From: Gorsachius magnificus
Taxonomy: Eukaryota; Chordata; Aves; Pelecaniformes; Ardeidae
Length of the DNA stretch: 64,000 bases
Assembly (NCBI GenBank): GCA_034008185.1
Contig: CM067109.1
Coordinates: forward strand, 57,002,801 to 57,066,800
Direction of reading: 5' to 3'
Shown here piece by piece: positions 21,625 through 34,075 of the stretch (its first letter is position 1; each line of letters begins with the position of its first letter). The position numbers and the translations under genes are program-made. Under the pieces are notes generated by a model. That model saw only the letters and a program-made list of their open reading frames with translations. It was not told the DNA's origin and ran no database searches.

Positions 21625-24600
21625 TAAGTGCAGAACATTGCGTTTGATTTGGCTTCTTGAACTGTTATAAAAAAAGGTCCCAAATAATTCCAATTCTTAA
21701 ATGAAGTTTGACCTCCAGTGCAGTTACGAAACAGATTGAGAGGTACGTGTGTACCATCTATCCTGTTTTGAGTAAAAGAACTTTTTTTTTTTAATATCAA
21801 GGCTTCAACTTGTGAATCCACAGGTCTCAGAAGTCAGATAATGCTGTTCAGATTAAGTGCTCAAGAGTGGAAGAAAAGTATGTTATATATAAACTAAATA
21901 CTTATGGTTCAGGAACTTGCTTTTCAGTGACTACAAATAAAGCTTATTCCAGGATTTTTTTTTAAGTCCTCCCTCACTTCCCCCTCCTGGACTAAGGTTA
22001 CCCCTCTAAGCTTTTCAAAATATATTGACTTGATAGAAGTGAACAATTTTATTTAAGGGTGATGCATGCAAGCCTCAATAGTTCAATCAAGCTAGATAAT
22101 ATAAAACCTCCTATAAGCAGAGAGCTACTGAGAATAACGGCTGTCACCTCTGAAGCCTTCAGATCCTGCAATACTCAGTCCTGGTATTGCATTATGCAGA
22201 TATTAACATGGATTGCTAGAAATAGGGAGATGGTGATGAAATGATTGAATGATGAAAGATTGAAGTTTACTTTGAATCGGGGACTTGTTTGTTCCTCTAT
22301 ACTGTAAGTGGTGAAATGACATTTTTAATTAAGTTGATGGCAAAATACATGTAGACCCACATAGGATGATGAATGGATGAAGCCTCACCTTTCTTTTAAA
22401 GGCTGGGAAGCAAATAGAGGGATTCTTGGAATACATCTGCGTTGTTGGTATCTGCAGCTGCTGCCTCAGTTTGTATTTTTTTCAGTTACGCTTTTGTAGT
22501 GCTGTCGATGACTCACATTCCAAATACCTCTCATTAAGATAAAGTAGCTTTGAGGTGGTAAATAGGAGAGGATTAGTTTTTAAACTGGATAATGTTTAAA
22601 GGATATTGCCAGGGAGGACCTCTGCTAGGTGCACGTTAAGGTAGGTAAAGAGGAGGTATGATAGTTCTGGAAATATGCTATAGCTGCATACATCTTGGCT
22701 AGTTTTGTTGCTGTTTAGTGTTAGTTTAGTGAACAGGAAACAGATTTGACCTTTTTTATTCTCCAGTGGATGAAATCCTGTTTGTGAGTAGAAGTTTTGT
22801 TTACTCTGAAGGGGAGGCATAAAGCTTACTTGTTATCTCTCAAGTGCAATGAGATGCAACTGCAAACATCCTCTGAACTAAAGGTGGTAATAGAGAGAGA
22901 CTAGGGCAATAGTATTTAAGATTAGTTTTTAACCTCGGTCCTGAAACTGAAGAATGGCTCATTCTGGCTGTCCAAAAATGTGAGTTGTACTTTTTTTTTT
23001 TTTTTTCCCCTTTCTCCTTGCCTTGCCTTGTATTGGCACCAAGAGACTGATCCCAAAGACTAGGATATAAGTGAGATTCCTTTGGGTTCAAGGAATTTAT
23101 GCTGGTCTTATTTGATAAAAGGAAATACAGAGGAGGTAAGTAATTGTGCCTTCTCCTTTGCTATAGCTCAGAAATTTAAGTGCACACATCTGTGAGGCCT
23201 GCTGGTATCTTTGATTAATGAAACACGCATCTTCATAGCCTTTAGGTTTGGTTTATTCAGCTAACATAACATTTAAATGTGCACTTTGCATTGAGAAGGT
23301 TAAATGCAAATTCACTTCCATTAAACTAGCTTTTCCTCTTTATATGAAAGACTAAAGATATAGTCACTCTGTGAATAATCATGTGATGTGTACAGAAAAC
23401 AAGGTTTTTCAAATATAGCAGACACGGCTGTACATTTTCTGGGTCAGATCTGCCGGAACGTAGGAATGCCATTAGGCAAAATGAGTAATAGGTCTACATC
23501 GCTCTATGCTGGCTAAGCAGACCTCCCCACTTATAGGATATAATATGGAGAGAAATAAAATGCAATTATGATAAACAATTAATTGAACAAAGGTATTTGT
23601 ATAGAATCTTTCTCCAAGAAATTTTATTTGGTCCTGCTGCAGTTTCCAAGACAACAACCCCCTGAGAGTATCTCCTGGTTTTTTGTTCTGAGTTACTCTG
23701 TCAATCTCCTAAGCGGAATGAATTAAGGGTCAAAAGCTGGTACGGTTCTGTTAGACTCCTTTTTAATAATGAAACCAAACTACTTCAGCAGACTTAAGTC
23801 TAAAGTAAAACAGGTTTTGATTCTGTATCAACTCTGCATTTTACATTTCTTGCTAGGCATCTTTAAATAAACTAGCTATCATTTTTACTCAGTTGCCAAC
23901 AAAGGTATATTATGTGATGAAGTTTTTATTTTTAGAAACGTTCTTACATGTGAAATATGTTAACACAAGAAATGTCAGGCTTGGACAATTTCTGATGCGT
24001 TTTCTACAAAAAAAAACCCAAACTGAGAAGTACTCCTTAGAATGGAATCAAGGAGAACAGATTACAGTTTTACTTCAGCTGTGTGTAGGGTTTTATAACC
24101 TTTCCTCCAACTTGTCTTCAGAAACCCAATTCCGTTTATACTCACGTGGATGCAAATGTAAATTCAGCTACATGTGAGAATAGGGCCTGACCTGTCTCTT
24201 ATTTTGTAGTAGTGTGACTTAATGTGTTTGGGTTTGCTTATGTTTATCTAAATGTGATAGCTGTCACACAGCATCGTAATATAATAAATACGAAGAATGC
24301 TGGTAAATTGGCAGTAGGTGCAAGAGCTTTCCAAAGTGTCAGATATTCCATGTTGCACTGAACCCATTAACATGAACATAAGCCACAGCCACTGCTACTG
24401 GATATGAAAAGGTTTCACACTTCAAAAAAATGCTGTAAATGTATGCTTAAAACACTGGGCAATATGAGCTTAAAACCACTGTCTACTGATCTAGCAGCAC
24501 TACCATTCTTTACTGAAGACGAGTGTTTAAACCACAAGATTACGGAGTGATGTTATTCTTATTTAAGCCTATTAATCTGAAATACTATCACTTGATTAGA

Positions 24601-26278
24601 TTAATACAGCAGCATTCTTCATGGCAAAACTTCTTATCAAACACCTCACTGGTCCTGAGTGCTAGGGAAAATATGTCTGAACATGTGAGCAGTGGCAAAA
24701 TGTAATGGAGGAGCTCTTCTGTTTTGTTTCATTAATTGAGATGGGGGCACAGTTGTTTTGACTTCACTTCTCAGGTAGCACTGACAAAGCCCCATTTCAT
24801 ATTGAATCACCTGACTCATAGAAAGAGCATTTAATACTCATTGCAGAAGGGAGAGAATAAATGTTTCTCAAGTCCAGGGCAAACAGAGATAGCACATAAA
24901 TCTCTGATGTGTAGCATTTCCTGCGTTGTTTTTTCCCAATAATCTCTTTTTCCCAGATTGTTAAATCCCAGTAATATGCTGCCATTCCTAAATGTGCAAA
25001 AGAAGAAACCATGTGTCTCTGTTCCACTGGAACAGCAGTTATTACTGCAATTGTAGAAAAATTATTTATATTAGACCCTAACCTTATTTTTCAAACCTTT
25101 TTGGATTTGGGCTTAACAGCATTATGAGGCTGTGGTTTTTGGAGTGACTCCTCAATGCTTATTTTCAGAAGCAGTCACTCAAGGCTTCGATCTTGCAGTG
25201 AAAGAACTAAATGCTATTTTAATACAGTCTGAAGAAAAAAGTGAAAAATGAAAAGGCTTTTACAGTAAAAAGCACTTGCACTTCACTTATTCTAATGTCC
25301 TGAGTTTGGCTGCGGCTGCTGGAAAATGATGTGATGTAAAGACAAGAACAATTACAAGATAATCACTTTTAAACCTACAGAAGTCTTTCCTCAAACACTA
25401 GAGGGTGCAATAAAACCTTATTGCTGATGTCTCTAGAGACTTGGCCTACCTTGGCTTGAAGCTCTGGTTGTAGATAGATGGATTTCCCCTATGTGGTTGT
25501 GCTCAGAAAATGCTGCAGCTGAAATACACGCCTCTGAATGAGAATGTTCTGTAGAATACTACCTGTTGAAGTACAACAGGGGATGATGTTTGAATCCTAG
25601 TCTGAAAACAAAAACAGAGACAGAAAAATACACAGTATTTTGCATATTGCCCAGGGCCTCTCCTGTATTGCAATAATTTATTGCATATTTGCCTGCACCT
25701 TATAGCTTTGATTGTAAGCTTATTTACTAATGGGTGAAGCGGTGATGAAGGTGGTATTTGAAATACTGCTTTCCCTGTGTGTGTAGGAACTGTATGTTAG
25801 TTAGGGAATACTCACCTGTGTCTGAAACACAGGTGAGTTTTCAGTTAATAGTGATGAACATCATACTGAGTGGGCCTGAGTCTGCCACCAATCCCTGATG
25901 GTCTTCACTTGAAGTAACAGCTGCATTTGGTGCGTAATACTGAGCTGGTCTTTGGGAAGGAGAAGCACCATGGGTAAAAAGCCACACATGGTTGTGGAGA
26001 GGTGGCCCAGAAACCATGAGCTCACAGCAGCCATGCTAGCATGTGAACGTGAGCAGGGTAGGATCAATGACAAAGGGGTGAGCTATGGCATGTGTTTTAG
26101 GGGCTGTTGTGGTACTACAGCATGTTCCAGAACCTTCCGCTGGAAAATTTAGTTTACACCATTGCAGAAAGTAGCATAGTCACCATCGCACAACAGCTAA
26201 AATAAACTCCCCATGCTTTTTTGAGTTGAGAAACTTACATTTTTGAACTCCTGGCCTGACAGCTGCTCGCTGATATTC
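21625..26278. other. About 4.6 kb AT-rich sequence, no gene seen
   Basis: No coding or repeat signal recognised apart from a homopolymer T run near 22990 and the hairpin at 25810-25838 (listed). The open frames here lack any family resemblance. Confidence 0.6.
25810..25838. repeat. Perfect hairpin, 12-bp arms, made of two opposed donor-like sites
   Basis: Arms ACTCACCTGTGT and ACACAGGTGAGT are exact reverse complements around a 5-bp loop (CTGAA). Each strand therefore carries CAGGTGAGT, the consensus 5' splice site, and an E-box (CAGGTG/CACCTG). No exon is recognisable next to it. Confidence 0.85.
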
Positions 26279-26852
26279 ACAGAACCACAGGGTGGTTGAG
26301 GTTGGAAGGGACCTCTGGAGACCATCCCACCTCCTCAACCCACCTCCTCAACTAGGGATGCCTACAGCCAGTTGCCCAGGACCATGTCCAGGTGGTGTTT
26401 GAATATCTCCAAGGATGGAGACTCCACAAGCTCCCTGGGCAACCTGTGACAATGCTTGGTCTCCCTCACAGTGAAAAAGTCTTTCCTGATGTTTAGAGAG
26501 AACCTCCTGTGGTTCATTCTGTTGCCACTGCCTCTGGTCCTACCACTGGGCACCACTGGAAGAGCTCGGCTCTGTCCTCTTTGCACCCTCCCTTCAGGTA
26601 TTTGTACACATCGATAAGATCCCCCCTGAGCTTTCTCTGCTCCAGGCTGAACAGTCCCAGCTCTCTCAACCTCTCCTCACAGGAGAGAGGTGCTCCGGTC
26701 CCTTCATCATCTCTGTGGCCCATCGACGGGTTCTCTGTTGTGCTGGGGAGCCCAGAACTGGACCGAGTGCTCCAGGTGTGGCCTCACCAGTGCTGTGTAG
26801 AGGGGAAGGATCGCCTCCGTCTGCCTGCTGCCAGCACTCCTCCTAATGCAGC
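26279..26852 (-). mobile_element. CR1 LINE, 3' part, split by an LTR
   Basis: On the plus strand it starts CACAGAACCACAGGGTGG (the inverted CR1 tail) and runs as the reverse complement of the CR1 3' UTR and the RT C-terminus. The minus-strand reading includes FSLNIRKDFFTVRETKHCH and [15 protein letters not shown]. Close to the copy at 49453-50216, so it is a fairly young subfamily. The last five bases (GCAGC, 26848-26852) are the target duplication of the LTR that interrupts the element. The element continues at 27397. Confidence 0.93.
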
Positions 26853-27396
26853 TGTCCTGGTTTTGGCTGGGACAGAGTTAATTTTCTTCCCAGTAGCTGG
26901 CATAGCGCTGTGTTTTGGGCTTAGGATGAGAATAATGTTGATAAAACATGCATGTTGTAGTTGTCACCAAGTAGTGCTGACACCAGTCAAGGACTTTTCA
27001 GCTTCCCCTGCTCTGCCAGGTGCAGAAGGAGCTGAGAGGGGGCACAGCCGGGACAGATGACCCCAGCTGGCCAAAGGGCTATTCCAGACCATATGACGTC
27101 ATGCTTGGGGGCAGTTGGCCAGGGAAGAGTGATCGCTGCTCGGGACAGCCTGGGCGTCGGTCAGCAGGTGGTGAGCAATTGCCTTGTACATCACTTGTTT
27201 TGTACATTCTGTATATTCTATTTTCTTTTTAATTATTTTTTTTCCTCTACTGTTTTATTAAATTCTTTTTATCTCAACTCATGGGTTTTACCCTTTTTTT
27301 TTTTACCGATTCTCTCCCCCATCCCACTGAGGAGGGCAGGGTGTGCGAGCGAGCAGCTGTGTGCTCTTCAGCTGCCCGCTGGGTTAAACCACAACA
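26853..27396 (+). mobile_element. Solo LTR, avian ERV (ERVL-like), copy 2, nested in CR1
   Basis: A 544-bp LTR with intact ends, TGTCCTGG...ACAACA. It is flanked by the perfect 5-bp target duplication GCAGC (26848-26852 and 27397-27401), and removing it restores a continuous CR1. A 5-bp duplication fits class III (ERVL-type) elements. It keeps the CRE (TGACGTCA, 27094-27101), but the TATA-bearing stretch present in copy 1 is deleted just after it. A T-rich tract follows in the 3' half. The open frames at 26509-27060, 27057-27581 and 27281-27637 run through it and are not genes. Confidence 0.92.
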
Positions 27397-27616
27397 GCAG
27401 CCCAGGATGCTGTTGGCTTTTTTTTTTGCCACAAGGACACATTGCTGGCTCATGGTTGACTTGGCGTCCACCAGGACCTGCAGGTCCTTTTCTGCCAAGC
27501 TGCTTTCCAGCTGGCCAGCCCCCAGCATGTGCTGGTGCATGGGGTTGTGCCTCCCCAGGTGCAAGACTATGCATTTGTTGAAATTTGTGAGGTTCCTGTC
27601 AGCCCATTTCTCCAGC
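27397..27616 (-). mobile_element. CR1 LINE, 5' part of the split copy
   Basis: Continues the CR1 copy interrupted by the LTR. The antisense reads the RT region equivalent to [20 protein letters not shown] and then MHQHMLGAG. It ends at about 27616, where CR1 similarity stops (5' truncation point). It shares an internal A-run (GTGGCAAAAAAAAAA, minus sense) with the 49.5 kb copy, which marks them as subfamily sisters. Confidence 0.9.
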
Positions 27617-30600
27617 ATTCTTTGTAAAGAAGTATAGATCCTCTTTTTCAGGAAAGGGGATAAAATTAGAAAAATAGTTCTAGAGGTAAATAATACAGCA
27701 TTTTACATAAAAACTCCACCAGATTTTGGATTACTTCACCAAAATGTGTGAGAGTTTTCTGCTTTCTTGCAGACTTGGATCACCACATAGCAAGCTCATT
27801 TTTCTCAGCCCTTTATCATTATGGAACATAAGGAAGTCATACTGAAGAGTTCCAAAGTCCATGCTGGATGAAAGGAAACTTCCAATGTAGTATTTCTGAT
27901 AGCATAATGAGCATTTATCTCTATGTGTGTTATAGAACTCGGAAACTGGACCTCTGAAATTACAGTTTGTAGCATGATGAACTGAAACAGCCCCTTCAAT
28001 CTGATGTTTGAAGAACTTAATGTTTAGATTTTTCCCCTGATCAGTCCAGACCTGACCTAAAACCATGCTGATGGAGGGGCCCTGGTGTGCATGAAAATGG
28101 GATATGGCCTGAAAATATGTATAGCATTATGTCATAAAAATATGGTTAAAATTTAATCTGTGTGTTTTAAGTTAAAGTATTTATATAGCAATTGGGAAGA
28201 GGGATTGTAGAAAACCAAAGTAATAAGTGAGATAATGTATGCTGAAGATGGTACTTATTAATTTGTTTTGCTGATGTTTGTACCATTTTAGCTGTGGCAG
28301 AAGGAGCAATGTTTTGTGACAGATACATATTATTAAGTCTTAAGCACCAACCTTCCCTGAATGCAGGAGATAACGTGCACCTCTGGCAAATTCCTGTAAA
28401 TCTGTTTCTTCAGATCAGTTTTCTGTCACTAATTGTTTACTATTTAACCATTTCTTCATGCCAGATGGAATGCAGTAAGTCTGGAAACTCAAACTAATGG
28501 TGATTGATTTTCAGGAAACCAACAGAATGTCTCTCAGGCTGTGGAGCTGTTTTCTCAGGATGTCATCCAGATCACTTGTGAAATATTAATGATTTTCATT
28601 TTTATTCTTTCAGGTAAAGAACATTTCTGTTATGTATGGTGGAAGATATCCAGCGCAGGAGAAGAAGTTTGGAAAGATTACAGTAAACTTCAACACAGTG
28701 TAGTTCAGAACTACTTTTTAATCTGCTCTTGGTTGTCAGTATGTATAAGTTTCCCTTCCAAGACTGGAAAAAAGCAGTAAAAGGATGTTGACTTCCAAAA
28801 TTATTCCCTTTGATACTTATGCTAGAAAAGCATAGGTGAAATACAGGAAGGCAGTTTAAATGAAAACTTAGGTGCTAGAGCACAGAATGTAGCTTGCAGA
28901 AAAAGGGCCCGTGTATGTATTTTACTCCATTATTTTTTCCTGTGGATTTTTTTTTTTATATAAAAATACAGCTATAATAAAAATAAAATATAGCCGTAAT
29001 AAAATTAAATGTTATTGTCTGTGAATCTGAAAGCTTTTGAAATTAAGGACACTAAAGGGGATAACACTTTCACTCTTGGTAGGAAATCTAGGATTTCTAA
29101 CTTATTTGGGGGGATTTTACATGCTGGATCTTTTAAACTTTTGATGGAATTTATGCATGCATATGAACTCCTGACAAGTGATTAGTTATACTTCAGGATT
29201 ATTTTTTAACATTTTGTTCTATTCCCCAAATTCACAAATGTCATTCTAAATGTTTTACCATGGTGAGGTATAGCCTGCTCTGGAGAGCAGAGGCACTGCT
29301 TGTGTGATTGCTATTTACCCACGTGAGGACCATTTGTATGCAGGGCTGTAGCTTTGTGGTATCCCTGATGTAGGCAATGTGAGCCTCTTCAGGGTACTAC
29401 TGACCTGTTATTTAAAATATATACATATCTCAACAAAATGAGTCATTTAGGGGGTTCCTAACCTAAAATGCATAGACCAATTTACTCAATTTTGAAAGGA
29501 TTTTGTGTTGAACCCCCTTTTTGCATAGATCAGGTGCCTACACTGGACAATTGTTAATCTCCCTCTCTATGGTGGCTAATGCCATATTGGTGACTCACCT
29601 CTAGCACTTTACTTTCTTCTCACTTTTTCTTTCCTTTCCCACCTCTGTGTCACCTCCAAATAATACATACTTAAAGAAATACAGACAAAAAAACTCTAGT
29701 TAGTTGCATTGCTCAAATTAATCCTGACATTGCATCTGAATATGATTTCCCTTCCAAAGAACACCACTGTTCATTTACTAAAATGCACACTGCCTTCTGA
29801 GAGATCGTCCTGCTAATTTGCCTCTGATAAATGAGGATGTATGGACAACTCTCTAAAAAAGAAATTCATAGTTTATCATCACCCTAATATAAATGGTGAT
29901 ACAGTGAGTTAGAAGGAAGGGAGATTTTGGCAAACGCCACTTTCTTACAGCATTTTGCAGTAATGAATGAGCGTATGTCCCAAAAGTCTGTAGTTAATGA
30001 AACAGACTCATAGTCACCTGCTTTTCCACAAGCATAGAAAGCTTAGTCAGCTTAATTTTATTGAATCAATTTTGTGTAGTGATTGATTTCCAGGTATGTA
30101 GCAGAGGATAATAAATCCAACACTCAGCGGTACAAACGGAGCAGTGTAGGACCTGCAGTCCCTTAGGACTTTAACTGGGTGTTTGTTGTAAACCTCGCAT
30201 GGGCAACATGTTTCCACACAGGCCGTCAGCTACACCATCTCTCTGGATGGGAAATAGAAACGAAAATCAGCCTTAGTAAACACAATTATTGTTCAGAGAT
30301 TTTTAAAATAATGGAACAGATGCTGTAGTGAGTGTGATTACATTGTTTCCTGTGTGCCTAAAGACATAAGTGACCAGTGGTTCCCTATGCAATTGAAACA
30401 TTGAGTGAAATCAGAACTGTGCCCCAGTTGGCCTCCTTTTTTGTCATTTTTCAGTAGACAAATGTTGGAGGACAGTTTTCAGGCATCTCTGGAAATACAC
30501 TTCAAATACAGGACTTAAGAAAGGCCTGATGGGACTGCAAACATACAGGCTGTTGCATACCCTTGAATAAAGCAGTTCCCTCTGATAAAACAGATGGTGG

Positions 30601-31238
30601 TAAATAGGTGCTTGTGCCACCAGAAGCCAAGAGTTTGACACTAATTAAGAAGGTCAGATACTGGCCTTGTCCTCAGCAATACCTGAGAGGAAGCTTACAT
30701 CTAACTACACTTTTTCTCTGACCCATATGAGCATTAGAGTAATTCAGATTTTCTCATCTTGTGGTAAGCTACCTGTCAAACTAAAAATTGAAAAGCAAGT
30801 CTAAATGTATATACAGTTAAGCTGTGACAAAATCAAGGTTTCTACAACTCATGAGAGAATGTGCAAGGGGAAAATGAATCCAACAAAATACTTTGAGAGC
30901 TTTGTCTGATTTTTCTGGAGGTAGGGAGGAGGGTTTCCCCTGCACTGCGTTCTTACTTAATACAAACACCTGCTCCCTGTACAACATGTTTTGTGTCCAA
31001 GTGAGGTGAGGTCAAATGAGTCCAGGTCCCAACCTGAGGCTACTAAATAACGTTTTGGTATCCATTGCAAAGTCTAAGTGGCAGACATTTTGGACCATCT
31101 TGGCCTATCTGTTCAAGCATATTAATCATTATTTTAGGAGTCAAAGAACAAGTAAAAGCTGATTTATCATACCGCCATATGAAGAAAATGAAGTATACAT
31201 GTTTACAAAAAGCAGTAACAGAAAACAGAAGGCTATTT
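27617..31238. other. About 3.6 kb, no gene supported
   Basis: AT-rich sequence. A cluster of splice-like sites with short open frames at about 28290-28703 is discussed as a finding but is not strong enough to call a gene. Short A/T tracts occur near 28950-29010. Confidence 0.55.
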
Positions 31239-31417
31239 CATAGAATCATAGAATCACTTTGGTTGGAAAAGACCTTTAATATCACCTAGTCCAACCTTTA
31301 ACCTAACCCTGCCATCCCAACACTAAACCATGTCCCTAGGCACCTCATCTACCCTTCTTTTAAATACCTCCAGGGATGAGGACTCTACCACCTCCCTGGG
31401 TAGCCCATTCCATTTCT
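31239..31417 (-). mobile_element. CR1 3'-end fragment
   Basis: About 180 bp starting CATAGAATCATAGAATCACT (inverted CR1 tail). It runs through TTGGTTGGAAAAGACCTTTA to CCTCCCTGGGTAGCCCATTC and is then cut off. It is a typical very short 5'-truncated insertion. Confidence 0.93.
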
Positions 31418-31689
31418 GATTTACTTGATACAGGTGGCCTTATGGGATTCATAGATGCAAAATAAAGCTTAGTAACAGATCACAGTGAGCCATATTACCT
31501 GTATTGGCCTACTGAAGAGCATGAATTACTAACTTTGACAGCTTTAGATAATTCTGCAGCTTTCTGTCTTGACTGTCAATGACTATTAAAATGGCAGAAA
31601 TGGCAGAAAAAAATCCCATGATCCCTGAGGGGCATTTAACCAACTGAACTTAAGGTACATTGTCTCTTACATGATGTCTCCTCTAGAGT

Positions 31690-32177
31690 CTGTGAGACAA
31701 CCACATTCAGTCTTGAGGCCCCAGCACAACAAAGATGTTGATGAGCCTGAGTACAGCGAGGGCCACCAAGATGGTCGGGGGCTAGAGCACAGACTTGGGG
31801 AGGAGGGGATGAGGGAGATGGGTTTGCTCAGCCTGGAGAAGAGATGGCTTTTGGGAACCAGAAGACAGCCTTCCAAGTCTGAGGAGGATGTTACTGAGAA
31901 GGCAGAGCCACACTCTTTGCTGAGATGCACAGCAGGAGATAATGATCATAAACTAAAACAGGGAAGATTCTAACTGGATATAAGGAAAAAAAGTCACTAT
32001 GAGGCATACTGAAGTACTAGAACAGGTTTCCCAGAGACATTGTGGTATCTCCATCTCAGGAGGTTTTAAAAACCTAACTAAGCAAAACCCAGAGTGTTCT
32101 GATCTGAATTCAGTACTGACCCTGCTTTGAGCAGGAGGCTGGACTTCTGACACCCATTCCAACCTGAGTGTTTGTAT
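31690..32177 (+). mobile_element. CR1 LINE, diverged 3' part
   Basis: Recognised from the CR1 order: TTGAGGCCCCAGCACAACA, then a region equivalent to GLEHRLGEEGMREMGLLSL, then CAGGAGGCTGGACTTCTGAC near the end. More diverged than the other copies, so an older subfamily. The open frame 31671-31973 is this element. Confidence 0.85.
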
Positions 32178-34075
32178 GTTCTCCGCAATGAGAGAAGAAA
32201 GATTTATACAGAGAGGTGTATTTCACCTTCTCATACTCTTCTCCATGTGGGCAAAAATTGGAGTGGTCAAAGAAGATGTTATGAAATTTTTAAAAGGCTT
32301 TAAAAGTTTGATTCCTCTAGTGCTAGATTCCTCTGCATCTAATAAACTTTAAGTTTGACATTAAAACTCTATGTGATTTATAAAGGAGCTGTCAGAAGGT
32401 TTAAGATTTGTCAGAAATTGTCTTGGATGTCCGCTCTAACTGGCATAGCCTCACCTTTTTACTTTTGTTAGTACTCTGTGTTTGCTTCCGCTACAATCAT
32501 AGTAGAATTGAATTTTCAGCCTTTCTTGTAAATCTCCTTTCAGAATTTCAAGGGTAGGAGCTGAACAGAGAAGTTGAGCCAGTTCCTGTAACAGTTAAAC
32601 ACCAAATCAGTTTAAGATCCCTTTGACAATTATATTTGACCACTGAGTTAAATTTGAGGGATATGTATCTGATGAGAGTATTGACAGCTATGTCTTAAAA
32701 CTATGATGACATATTGATAGTTTTCAAATGCCATAGAAGTAATTTCACTTAAGTCAACAGATATAAAGATTTATCTTAGCTGAAGATGTGCTGACATAAA
32801 TTAAATTTGTTCTTGTTTGAGTGTTGTCAAAATTTCATGTTCTTTTTAATTAGAAGGTGGTCAATCTTAAATGTCTCGATAATTAGAAAACTTCAGAAAA
32901 CTGTAGAAAATGTTACAAAACCCATGAATGGTTGCTGTGTTTACCTAAATGGATACCCTTGAGTCTGGACTATGCATGGCCCCATCCACATGTAAAAGCC
33001 AGCAAGACATGCCTTTTTAGGTTTCCCCAGCTGCAGGCAGCCACAAATCTTGGCTTATTAGGAAAGAATTTTCAAAACACATTTTGGGGAACTAGGTAGT
33101 CTTCTTGCCTTTGGGGTTTTGGGGGTTTTTTTTTTTTTTGGCTTTATTTTTTTGGAAGTCAGGTAAGTTTGCTTTTATTTTTTTCTCCACTGTCTCATCT
33201 CAGAACCAAATGGAGATGTGTTGAGTCAAGGTGATAAACAGTAAAATCTTTCTTGTCTTGCACCCAGCAGATGAAACCTTTGCAGGACTTTTTAGGAAGG
33301 TATTTTCTCAGTGTTTTAGTGTTTTTAATAAAATGCAGATGGCTTAAGCTCAATTCTATAGAGTTAAAATAACTATAGCCCCCATCTCAATCGCTGGCCA
33401 CTGAGTTACAAATTGTGGGGTTTATTTGGGGATTTTCATACAAACATTTTATTGTGCTGTTCATTAGTTGGTTTCTTTCCCTGCAATTGAAACCTGAAAG
33501 AAGAGAAGTGATTCTGTTATTAATAACTGGATTTTTAATCATTCCTGCTGTTGCATATTGTCTGTCCAGTTACCATCCAAAATACCTCATATATGAAATA
33601 TTTTGTTCCATTGCTTATGAACCTAGCAAAACCCAGAGTAACAATTTTAAACATCTTATTAGTATTAATTTGTTTGGGATTTCTTGTAGTTAAATTAATC
33701 ACAGTGGTAGTCATATTTGGTAAATTTGTGCGTGGCATATGTCCTTCACATGGTATTTACTGTGTTTTAGAACCAGCCGGTTATTAAAAAAAGTTGTTGC
33801 TGGAAAAAAACCCCAAACAATAATAGAACACTTTTTGCTTCATCCTTACTTGTTTTCATATTTATTTTGCAGTTTCTCTGAATGAGCAAAACTGATAGTG
33901 TTTAACTTATCCATTATTTTTCATAGAGGTCATGCTAAGATGTGTAAGCTTCTGTTGACAACTTCTTGGAGACCAAACAAAGCATTTACAAAATCTTGCA
34001 ATTATTCCTCTACAATAGCTAGACATAGAAGAAAACAAGTCTTGGTTATTTAGCATGGAGAGATACTGAACTGTT
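32178..34075. other. About 1.9 kb, no feature seen
   Basis: AT-rich with a G/T-rich stretch (about 33110-33180). The open frame 33415-33693 is hydrophobic, but it has no recognisable family and is probably chance. Confidence 0.55.

Noticed and set aside
26509..27637. Three plus-strand frames of 118-183 codons
   Set aside because: They run antisense through a CR1 and through the LTR; no protein family.
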